Assembly: GCF_004342005.1 (NCBI RefSeq)
Contig: NZ_SMBX01000009.1
Span: 78,313-142,312, forward strand
Length of the DNA: 64,000 nucleotides
Origin: Paracandidimonas soli
Lineage (GTDB): Bacteria; Pseudomonadota; Gammaproteobacteria; Burkholderiales; Burkholderiaceae_B
Direction of reading: 5' to 3'
Shown: piece after piece, positions 21,527 to 28,408 of the stretch
How the letters are laid out: every line of letters starts with the position of its first letter
How positions within the stretch are numbered: the first letter of the stretch is position 1
Program-made: the position numbers and the translations under genes
Notes under the pieces: generated by a model
Seen by the model: only the letters and a program-made list of their open reading frames with translations
Told to the model about the DNA's origin: nothing
Databases searched by the model: none

Positions 21527-21606
21527 ACACGGGGTGTCCTGCCGCACGGGCGGGGCTGAGAACAAACCCGTAGAACCTGATCCAGCTCATACTGGCGAAG
21601 GGATGT
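21527..21606 (+). promoter_or_regulatory. TPP riboswitch (THI element), rightward
   Basis: The plus strand shows a second complete THI element: ACACGGGGTGTCC, GGGGCTGAGAA, CCCGTAGAACCTGATCCAGC, then TACTGGCGAAGGGATGT. It begins about 60 bp from the leftward element and ends 81 bp before the dehydrogenase start. CCTCG (21661-21665) can pair with CGAGG (21677-21681), which includes the ribosome-binding site of that gene, so translational control is likely. A TATGTT at 21508-21513 could be its -10 box. Confidence 0.95.
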
Positions 21607-21687
21607 CCGCCGTCACGCCTTATACGCGCATACCGCGCCACCGCTCCGGCATGGCCCATCCCTCGCCGCCACACTTCGAGGATTGCC

Positions 21688-22473
21688 ATGACGACCAACA
21701 GCCACCCCGCTCCAGCCATTGCAGACCAACTGGTGCTCGTCACCGGCGCCAGCCGTGGCCTGGGCGCGGAAATCGCCCGCGCCTTCCTGCGGCAAGGCGC
21801 CAGCGTTATCGTCAATTACCTGAACAATGCCGAGGCGGCGGCCCGCCTGGCCGACGGCGCGCCCGACCGGGCCATGGCCGTGCAGGCGGACGTCTGCGAT
21901 CCGGCCGCCCTGGAGGCGCTGGCCGCCAAAGCGCAGGCCAGGTTCGGGCGGCCGATCTCCACCGTCGTGAACAATGCGCTGCCCTCCTTCTCGTTCAACG
22001 GCGACGCCAGGCCGCACGCCGACACGCTGTCGTGGGAGCATCTGCACCAGCAGTTCGAAGGCATCGTGCGCGGCGCACTGAACACCACCCAGGCGGCCCT
22101 GCCGGGCATGCGCGCGCTGGGATTCGGGCGCATCATCAATATCGGCACCAACCTGGTCCAGAACCCCGTCGTTCCGTACCACGACTACACGGCGGCCAAG
22201 GCCGCGCTGCTGGCGTTCACGCGCACCCTGTCGCAGGACCTGGGCCCCGACGGCATCACCGTCAACATGCTGTCCGGCGGCCTGCTGCGCACCACCGACG
22301 CTTCGGCGGCCACGCCGGAAGCCGTGTTCGACTACATTGCCGCCAATACGCCGCTGCGCCGCGTCACCACGCCTCGGGAGTTCGCCGAAGCCGTGCTGTT
22401 CTTCGCCTCGCCCTGGTCGCGCGCCGTGACCGGGCAGAACCTGGTCGTGGACGGCGGCCTCGTCAAGAACTGA
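21688..22473 (+). CDS. Short-chain dehydrogenase/reductase in TPP-riboswitch operon
   Basis: Classical SDR of 261 residues, resembling 3-oxoacyl-ACP reductase. The NAD(P)-binding motif TGASRGLG is at 19-26 and the YxxxK motif is Tyr167-Lys171. The catalytic Ser thirteen residues before the Tyr is a threonine here (Thr154), and the usual NNAG reads NNAL, so it is a divergent member. The start ATG follows GAGG at seven bases, and that site can be masked by a hairpin. First gene after the rightward TPP riboswitch, 28 bp before the monooxygenase. A role in thiamine or thiamine-precursor salvage is inferred from regulation only. Confidence 0.88.
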   Translation: MTTNSHPAPAIADQLVLVTGASRGLGAEIARAFLRQGASVIVNYLNNAEAAARLADGAPDRAMAVQADVCDPAALEALAAKAQARFGRPISTVVNNALPSFSFNGDARPHADTLSWEHLHQQFEGIVRGALNTTQAALPGMRALGFGRIINIGTNLVQNPVVPYHDYTAAKAALLAFTRTLSQDLGPDGITVNMLSGGLLRTTDASAATPEAVFDYIAANTPLRRVTTPREFAEAVLFFASPWSRAVTGQNLVVDGGLVKN

Positions 22474-22501
22474 TCCGTCGATATTTCTCAAGGTCAATAT
22501 C

Positions 22502-23791
22502 ATGATGCACCTGAACCTGTTCCTGCTCGGCGCCGGCCATCACACCGCCGCCTGGCGCCATCCTGATTCCGCCATCGAACGCATGGGCGACATCAGCTAT
22601 TACGAAGACATGGCGCGGCTGGCCGAGCGCGGCAAGCTGGACGCCATTTTCCTGGCCGACGGCCAGGCGGCGACCAATGTTTCCGACAGCCCGCGCTGGT
22701 TCCTGGAGCCGATCACGACATTGACGGCGCTGAGCCGCGCCACGGAGCGCATCGGGCTCATCTGCACCATTTCCAGCACTTTCTTCACGCCATTCCATGC
22801 CGCGCGCCTGATGGCGTCGCTGGACCATATTTCCAAAGGCCGCACCGGATGGAACGTCGTCACGTCCATGTTCGATGCCGAAGCCCGCAACCACGGCTAC
22901 GAATCCATGCCCGCGCACGCGGAACGCTACGCCAGGGCCGAGGAATTCATCGACGTCGTGCTGAGGCTCTGGGACTCCTGGGCCGATGACGCCCGCCCCC
23001 TGGATCGCAGTGGCGACTATGTGCGCAAGGATGCCGTTCGCCAGATCCTGCATCATGGAGAACACTTCCTGGTCGATGGTCCGCTGACCGTTCCCCGTCC
23101 TCCGCAAGGCCACCCTGTCCTGTTCCAGGCCGGCGCATCGTCCGAAGGCCGCGAGCTGGCGGCACGCCGGGCGGAAGCCATCTATGCCGTCGCCTATGAC
23201 CTTCCTGCGGCGCAGGCCTACTACAGCGACATCAAGGCGCGGGTAAAGGCGGCGGGACGCACAGATCCCGTCCCCATCCTGCCCGGTCTTGTCACCTACG
23301 TCGGCTCGACGGAAGAAGAAGCGCGCCGCAAGCAGCGCGAACTGGATGAACTGCTGCCATCGGAAGCGGCGCTGCGGCAACTGGGCCTGTATGTGGGGCG
23401 CGACTGCTCGGGCTGGGACCTGGACGCTCCGGTTCCGGCACTGATGCCGCTGGAAGATTTCACCGGCCCCAAGGGGCGCTACGCGACGGTCCTGCGCATC
23501 ATCGAAACCGAAAAACCGACGGTGCGCCAGTTGCTCGGACGGCTGGCGGCCGGAGGCGGACACTGCACCATGATCGGCACGCCCGAGAGCATCGCCGACC
23601 GTATGGAACACTGGTATCGCAATGGCGGAGCCGACGGTTTCAATCTTATGCCGCCCGCCCTGCACAGCAGCGTCGGCGACTTCATAGACCATGTCGTTCC
23701 GGTGCTGCAGCAACGCGGCCTGTTCCGCCGGGAATACGAGCACGACACGCTGCGCGGCCATCTGGGCCTGGCCCGTCCGCCGCGCAGCTGA
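22502..23791 (+). CDS. LLM-class flavin-dependent monooxygenase (NtaA/SnaA/DszA type) in TPP-riboswitch operon
   Basis: Bacterial luciferase-like monooxygenase, 429 residues, of the nitrilotriacetate monooxygenase/SnaA/DszA group. Recognisable segments are the N-terminal LFLLGAGHHTAAWRHPDS, LDAIFLADG, SRATERIGLICTIS, LDHISKGRTGWNVVTS, GHPVLFQAGASSEGRELAA and the C-terminal ADGFNLMPPALH. Such enzymes use reduced FMN from a separate reductase to open or oxidise N- or S-containing substrates. No flavin reductase is adjacent. It lies 28 bp after the SDR. Because the operon is under TPP control, I infer a substrate related to thiamine or its breakdown products. Confidence 0.87.
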   Translation: MMHLNLFLLGAGHHTAAWRHPDSAIERMGDISYYEDMARLAERGKLDAIFLADGQAATNVSDSPRWFLEPITTLTALSRATERIGLICTISSTFFTPFHAARLMASLDHISKGRTGWNVVTSMFDAEARNHGYESMPAHAERYARAEEFIDVVLRLWDSWADDARPLDRSGDYVRKDAVRQILHHGEHFLVDGPLTVPRPPQGHPVLFQAGASSEGRELAARRAEAIYAVAYDLPAAQAYYSDIKARVKAAGRTDPVPILPGLVTYVGSTEEEARRKQRELDELLPSEAALRQLGLYVGRDCSGWDLDAPVPALMPLEDFTGPKGRYATVLRIIETEKPTVRQLLGRLAAGGGHCTMIGTPESIADRMEHWYRNGGADGFNLMPPALHSSVGDFIDHVVPVLQQRGLFRREYEHDTLRGHLGLARPPRS

Positions 23792-23879
23792 ACGCTGGAA
23801 AGCCGTGAAGGGCGCCGCATCCCGAGGCGATGACCCTCGTAGAATGACGGCCTGCCCTCAGCAAAAACAAGGAGCCGCA

Positions 23880-24296
23880 ATGCAGCCAGGCATTTCCACC
23901 ATCACACTGGGCGTCGATGATCTCCAAGCCGCCGTGGCCTTCTATCGCGACGGCCTGGGCCTGCCCACCAAAGGCATCATCGCCAGCCATGTCCCGCACG
24001 GGGAAGTGGCGTTCTTCCAGTTGCAGCCCGGCCTCAAGCTCGCGCTCTGGCCGCGCGCCAGCCTGGCGAAAGATGCGGGCCTGCCGGTCGGCCCCGCCAG
24101 CGCGACCGAAGTCCTGATCAGCCACAATGTCGCTGCCAGGGATGATGTCGAAGCCGTGCTGGACCGGGCGCGCCAGGCCGGCGCAACCGTCCTGAAAGAG
24201 CCAGGCCCTGCTTTCTGGGGAGGCCATACGGCCTATTTCCAGGATCCGGACGGCCACTTGTGGGAAATCGTCTGGAATCCCAAGTGGCAAGGCTAG
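23880..24296 (+). CDS. VOC-family (glyoxalase/bleomycin-resistance fold) protein
   Basis: A 138-residue protein of the vicinal oxygen chelate superfamily. The N-terminal beta-alpha-beta unit reads ISTITLGVDDLQAAVAFYRDGLGLP and the C-terminal one AYFQDPDGHLWEIVWNP, with the typical glutamate near the end. The start ATG at 23880 has AAGGAG upstream. It follows the monooxygenase by 88 bp in the same direction, so it may be read through from the TPP-controlled operon, but it could also be independent. The substrate is unknown. Confidence 0.85.
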   Translation: MQPGISTITLGVDDLQAAVAFYRDGLGLPTKGIIASHVPHGEVAFFQLQPGLKLALWPRASLAKDAGLPVGPASATEVLISHNVAARDDVEAVLDRARQAGATVLKEPGPAFWGGHTAYFQDPDGHLWEIVWNPKWQG

Positions 24297-24367
24297 AAAG
24301 GCGGTCTACATAATCCGGACCAGCGCCGGAAGCGTTCGCACCGGCCCAAGGCCAGCGCTCCGGCGTC

Positions 24368-24856
24368 CTATTGCAATGCGCCCCAGCGCAGCACGGCTGG
24401 CTCTGCGCTGGCCCAGCGCCAGCCGCCCTCCTGCCGGCAGATGGAGGCCAGGTAGGCGGACTCGGTCTCGTCGGACTCCACCGTAAACAGCACCTCGCGG
24501 CAGGACGCCAGCGGATTGTCGATCTCGCGGACAACCTGGATGCTGCCGCGTTCATTCCCGTAGGGAATGCTTCGCCGCACCTCCCAGGCCTTTACCCGCC
24601 CAGGCGGCAACTCTCCCGCCACGCGGGCCATGAGATTCTGCTGGTCGTTCTTCCATGTTCGCAATACGTACTTCACGGAAGCATCGATGGCCGCCTGCGT
24701 GCCCACGGCCACGGCATAGCCTACGGCGGGATTCGCCGTGGCGGCGCTGGACGCCACGCCCGCCGCAGCCCCCACCCCGGACCCGAAGGACGACATGGTG
24801 CAGCCCGTCGCCGCAAACACGCAAAGCGATCCGCACAATACGGCCAGCCGCCTCAC
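24368..24856 (-). CDS. Putative lipoprotein, tandem paralogue B
   Basis: An unrecognised 162-residue lipoprotein. The start is a GTG at 24856 whose last two bases begin the TGA stop of the gene before it (GTGA), followed by RRLAVLCGSLCVFAATGC, a short lipoprotein signal with the lipid Cys at 19. A Gly/Ala-rich hydrophobic segment follows. The C-terminus GGWRWASAEPAVLRWGALQ nearly repeats the end of the upstream gene, so the two are tandem duplicates. No function can be assigned. Confidence 0.72.
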   Translation of the reverse strand: MRRLAVLCGSLCVFAATGCTMSSFGSGVGAAAGVASSAATANPAVGYAVAVGTQAAIDASVKYVLRTWKNDQQNLMARVAGELPPGRVKAWEVRRSIPYGNERGSIQVVREIDNPLASCREVLFTVESDETESAYLASICRQEGGWRWASAEPAVLRWGALQ

Positions 24857-25362
24857 TGCAATGATCCCCAGCGGGCCGTGGCGGGCTCGGCCGACGCCCA
24901 GCGCCATTGCCCCCGGTCGTCGCAAATGGTCGTTACGTAATAGGCGTGCGGCGTTTCCGGCGGCGCATTCATCGCTACCACGGAGAATACGATTTCCTTG
25001 CACGACAGACCGATGCCGCCTATCAGCCGGCTCACGGCCACCTTGCCCTGCGCATCGGACTCGATCGGCAGCCCATGGATCACCGCCCAATCGCCGACCT
25101 CGCCAACCTGGAGCCTGGCCGCCGCCTGCGCGATGGCGTCCTGCTCCTCCGCCCTCGTCCTGCGCTGCGCATATTGCAGCCCGGCCTTTGCCGCCGCCTG
25201 CACGCCCAGGCCAATGCCGGTCGCCAATGCCGCATTGTCCGTCATGCTGTCGGCAATGGCAGCGCCGGCAATCCCGGCGCCGGCGCTGGTGCCTTCCATC
25301 AGGAAGGAGCTGCAGCCCGACAGGAGCAAGGCCGTCAATAACGGCACAAAATATGGATACAT
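24853..25362 (-). CDS. Putative lipoprotein, tandem paralogue A
   Basis: An unrecognised 169-residue lipoprotein with signal MYPYFVPLLTALLLSGC (lipid Cys17). A Gly/Ala-rich segment follows (SAGAGIAGAAIADSM), then a polar domain of about 100 residues ending GQWRWASAEPATARWGSLQ. The domain organisation and C-terminal motif match the downstream gene, which starts on this stop codon. I chose the ATG at 25362 because it gives a clean lipoprotein signal, although the ribosome-binding site is weak. Function unknown; probably periplasmic and membrane-anchored. Confidence 0.75.
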   Translation of the reverse strand: MYPYFVPLLTALLLSGCSSFLMEGTSAGAGIAGAAIADSMTDNAALATGIGLGVQAAAKAGLQYAQRRTRAEEQDAIAQAAARLQVGEVGDWAVIHGLPIESDAQGKVAVSRLIGGIGLSCKEIVFSVVAMNAPPETPHAYYVTTICDDRGQWRWASAEPATARWGSLQ

Positions 25363-25446
25363 GGCCGCAAATGTATTACAGCCGGCAACCGTCAACAACC
25401 GGATTGACACTTATTGTCAATCCGCCGCCCGTCTGTTTGGAGGGTC

Positions 25447-26127
25447 CTAACCCTGGTAATTGGTCAGCGCCTGGACGTCGAGCAGCGTGATCTGCCGGCC
25501 GTTGACCTCGATCATGTTCTTGTCCGCCAGCTCGCGCAGGATGCGCGAGAAGTGCTCCGGCGTCAGGTTCAGGCGCGATGCGATCACCGTCTTGCTCGTT
25601 TCCAGCCTGAGCTGGCAGCCATCCCTGCAGTCGTCGGCGTGCATGAGATAGCCGATCACGCGCTGCGCGCCGGTCTGCAGGGAATAGGCCTTGATATCGC
25701 TCATCCGGGCATGCAGCCGCTGGCTCAGGCTGGCCAGCAGGCGGCGCGCCAGCTTGCCGTCGCGATCCAGCATATCGAACAGGGCCTCCTTGGCCACATG
25801 CAGCAGCAGGCTGTCGCACAGCGCCTGCGCATCCAGGATGTACGGCTTGTCGACGAACATCAGGGCCTCGCCGAAGCTCTCGCCATCACCGATCAGCCTG
25901 GCCACTTTCTCGTGTCCCTGGTCCGTCTTGAAGTAGAGCTTGATCTGTCCGTAGACGACGATGTGGAAGCCCACGCATGGATCATTGCGGCGAAACAGGA
26001 CCTCTCCGCGCGCGAGATGGACGGCGGTCGTCGCCTGCGCTACGCGCTCCAGGTCGCGGGAGCCGAGCTCGCAGAACAGCGAAGCCCGGGAAAGATGCTC
26101 GGGTATCAGTGCGGATTGCGTGTTCAT
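25447..26127 (-). CDS. Crp/Fnr-family transcription regulator, Dnr/NnrR-like
   Basis: A 226-residue regulator with an N-terminal cyclic-nucleotide-binding-type beta-roll (VAQATTAVHLARGEVLFRRN, FGEALMF) and a C-terminal winged helix-turn-helix (TVIASRLNLTPEHFSRILRE). The N-terminus lacks the Cys cluster of true Fnr, so it does not carry the Fnr-type [4Fe-4S] oxygen sensor and better fits the Dnr/NnrR group that responds to NO through heme. It lies next to a DUF454 gene and hemN, a neighbourhood typical of denitrifiers. The assignment to NO sensing is inference from context. Confidence 0.83.
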   Translation of the reverse strand: MNTQSALIPEHLSRASLFCELGSRDLERVAQATTAVHLARGEVLFRRNDPCVGFHIVVYGQIKLYFKTDQGHEKVARLIGDGESFGEALMFVDKPYILDAQALCDSLLLHVAKEALFDMLDRDGKLARRLLASLSQRLHARMSDIKAYSLQTGAQRVIGYLMHADDCRDGCQLRLETSKTVIASRLNLTPEHFSRILRELADKNMIEVNGRQITLLDVQALTNYQG

Positions 26128-26192
26128 CTTGCTAGAATCCCAGGAAACACTGTGAAGATCGTCTCCGATGCCGAACTCCCGGCCATCCGATC

Positions 26193-26576
26193 ATGAAAAT
26201 TTTCTACATCTCCGTCGGAACCGTGTCGCTGGCGCTAGGCATACTGGGAATCGTATTGCCGCTGCTGCCAACCACGCCATTCCTGCTGCTGGCATCGGCC
26301 TGCTACGTGCGCGGGTCGGAACGCCTGCACCGCCGCCTGATGGAGCATCGCGTGCTGGGGCCCTATATCCAGGCGTTCCGCAACGGCGAGGGCATTCCGC
26401 TGCGGGGCAAGGTCTGCGCCCTGCTGTTCCTGTGGACTTCGCTTGCCTATTCCGCCTGGATGGTGCCCCTCCCCTGGGTATGGCTGCTCTTGCTCATACC
26501 CGGCATCGGCGTCACCACCTACTTGCTGCGTCTTCCGACGCGCCCTCCCGCCATCCGTCAGATCAGCCGCGAATAG
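26193..26576 (+). CDS. DUF454 (YbaN-like) inner-membrane protein
   Basis: A small 127-residue membrane protein with three to four hydrophobic helices. The N-terminus SVGTVSLALGILGIVLPLLP followed by TTPFLLLASACYVRGSERLH is the signature of the DUF454/YbaN family. Its function is unknown, but in denitrifying proteobacteria it is often found near dnr, nor and hemN genes, as here. It is divergent from the Dnr-like regulator (65 bp apart) and converges on hemN, overlapping its 3' end by 19 bp. Confidence 0.88.
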   Translation: MKIFYISVGTVSLALGILGIVLPLLPTTPFLLLASACYVRGSERLHRRLMEHRVLGPYIQAFRNGEGIPLRGKVCALLFLWTSLAYSAWMVPLPWVWLLLLIPGIGVTTYLLRLPTRPPAIRQISRE

Positions 26577-27949
26577 GTCGAGCCCGTCGGCTGGCCGATA
26601 TAGCGGTCGAACACCATGCCCATGGCCCGGACGAACAGCCTGCCCGTCGGCAGGACTCGGATCCCCTGGTCGTCGGCCTCCAGCAGCCCCCCTTCCCGGA
26701 AAGGCTCCAGCTCGGATAGCTCCTTCGAGAAATATGTCTTGAAATCAATATCGTAGCGCCGGTTGAAACTGTCGAAATCGATGGGGTTGCTGCACATCAC
26801 GGTCATGATGACATCGGCCCGCAGCACGTCGTCGCTGGAAAGGCCAAACCCCTTCTCGATGGGCAGCCGGCCCGCGTCCAGATGGGCATAGTAGGACTTC
26901 AGGCTGCGTGTGGACTGACTGTACGAGCGCCCTACCTTGCCGATGGCCGAGACGCCCAGACCAACCAGGTCGCATTCCGCCCGCGTGGTGTAGCCCTGGA
27001 AATTGCGGTGCAGGCTGTAGTCCAGCCTGGCGCGGTTCAGCTCGTCGTCGGGCCGGGCGAAGTGATCCAGGCCGATATAGATATAGCCCGCGTCGAGCAG
27101 GCGCTGCATGGCATGCAGGAAAATCTGCAGCCGCTCCTCGGCCGACGGCAGGTCGGCGGCGGAGATCAGGCGCTGGGCCTTGAAGCGCGAAGGCAGGTGC
27201 GCGTAGTTGTACAGTGCAATGCGGTCGGGAGACAGCCGTACGACATGATCCAGGGTAACATCGAACGAAGCCAGGGTCTGCTTGGGCAGGCCGTAGATGA
27301 GATCCATGTTGATGGAACGAAAGCCCGCATCCCGGCTGGCCTGCAGCGTGGTTTCCACCATCTTGACCGGCTGGATGCGATTGACCGCCAGTTGCACCTG
27401 GGGATCGAAATCCTGCACGCCGAAACTGGTGCGGTTGAATCCCAACCCGGCCAGCCTGTGCATGATGGGGCCGTCCACCGTGCGCGGGTCGATTTCGATG
27501 CCGAACTCGGCATCGTCCGAAAAATCGAAATACTCATGCAGCAGGCGCATGAGCTCGTCGAGCTCCGCCGCGTTCAAGAATGTGGGCGAGCCTCCGCCGA
27601 GATGCAGTTGGGATACGGTGCGCTTCTCTCCCAGATGCGGCGCCAGCAGCTCTACCTCGCGCCTCAGGTAGCGGATGTACTCCGCCGAGCGGCTGTGGTC
27701 CTGGGTGATAATCTTGTTACAGGCGCAGAAATAGCAAAGCGACTGGCAGAACGGCAAGTGGATATAGATGGACAACGGCGGGCTGCCGGGATCGGATGCA
27801 CGTTGCTGCAGGTAGTGGATGTATTCCACTTCATCAAATCCATCGAGAAAGCGATCAGCCGTCGGGTACGAGGTGTATCTCGGGCCAGACTTGTCGTAGC
27901 GGCGCACCAGCGCTTCAGAAATCTGGATGTCGGAGGAAATAATATTCAT
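26558..27949 (-). CDS. hemN: Oxygen-independent coproporphyrinogen III oxidase
   Basis: Radical-SAM enzyme that decarboxylates coproporphyrinogen III to protoporphyrinogen IX without oxygen, for heme synthesis under anaerobiosis. The 463-residue length matches true HemN. The radical-SAM motif is in HLPFCQSLCYFCACNK (Cys68, Cys72, Cys75, plus Cys77, as in E. coli HemN), and LHLGGGSPTFL is the SAM glycine motif. The upstream region has a near-perfect Anr/Dnr box 55 bp before the start codon, in line with anaerobic induction. Confidence 0.97.
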   Translation of the reverse strand: MNIISSDIQISEALVRRYDKSGPRYTSYPTADRFLDGFDEVEYIHYLQQRASDPGSPPLSIYIHLPFCQSLCYFCACNKIITQDHSRSAEYIRYLRREVELLAPHLGEKRTVSQLHLGGGSPTFLNAAELDELMRLLHEYFDFSDDAEFGIEIDPRTVDGPIMHRLAGLGFNRTSFGVQDFDPQVQLAVNRIQPVKMVETTLQASRDAGFRSINMDLIYGLPKQTLASFDVTLDHVVRLSPDRIALYNYAHLPSRFKAQRLISAADLPSAEERLQIFLHAMQRLLDAGYIYIGLDHFARPDDELNRARLDYSLHRNFQGYTTRAECDLVGLGVSAIGKVGRSYSQSTRSLKSYYAHLDAGRLPIEKGFGLSSDDVLRADVIMTVMCSNPIDFDSFNRRYDIDFKTYFSKELSELEPFREGGLLEADDQGIRVLPTGRLFVRAMGMVFDRYIGQPTGSTYSRLI

Positions 27950-28003
27950 GCGATGTGGATCCTGGAATTCCCTGAATTATCGACCGGTTTACTCAGGCAA
28001 TCG

Positions 28004-28017
28004 TTGACCTACATCAA
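28004..28017 (-). promoter_or_regulatory. Anr/Fnr/Dnr-type box upstream of hemN
   Basis: TTGAC-CTAC-ATCAA matches the consensus TTGAT-N4-ATCAA at nine of ten positions. It lies 55-68 bp upstream of the hemN start codon, a position fit for activation. The box is nearly symmetrical, so strand is assigned by the target gene. Confidence 0.8.
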
Positions 28018-28408
28018 TAACAGGAGAGCACACCTGCACAGTACGTCATATCGTCTCGTCGCTTTCCTCCAGATAAGGCAAGAATGCGGCAAATTCCCAT
28101 ATCACGCAAGATAATGCGCAAATTCCCGTTCTATTTCCCGTTTCCGATCATTACCGTTTGTCCATTTCATGGAAAATCGCACTGCAACATCCATTTTTTG
28201 AAGCAAAAAAACACGAATCATCCCTCAACCGTCCCGAAAATCAGCGAAAGATATCGTATTATTTAAGTCATTTCGCAAACCATCCATACTGCCGGACGGC
28301 ATGCCTCCGATGCCGTATGCGATGCTTTCCAGCCGCTGCGCGTACACGTAGAGGCGTTCTTTCCATTCAAAGCCAAACACCCAGTCAAAACACTCACAGA
28401 AAGAATCG
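28018..28408. other. Intergenic region upstream of the Mrp antiporter operon
   Basis: About 390 bases, clearly more AT-rich than the surrounding genes, with several A and T runs. It should hold the promoters of hemN (left) and mrpA (right). I see no gene here. A hairpin GCCGGACGGCATGC with GCCGTATGCGATGC sits near 28291-28324 in the mrpA leader, possibly regulatory. No known riboswitch was recognised. Confidence 0.5.
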
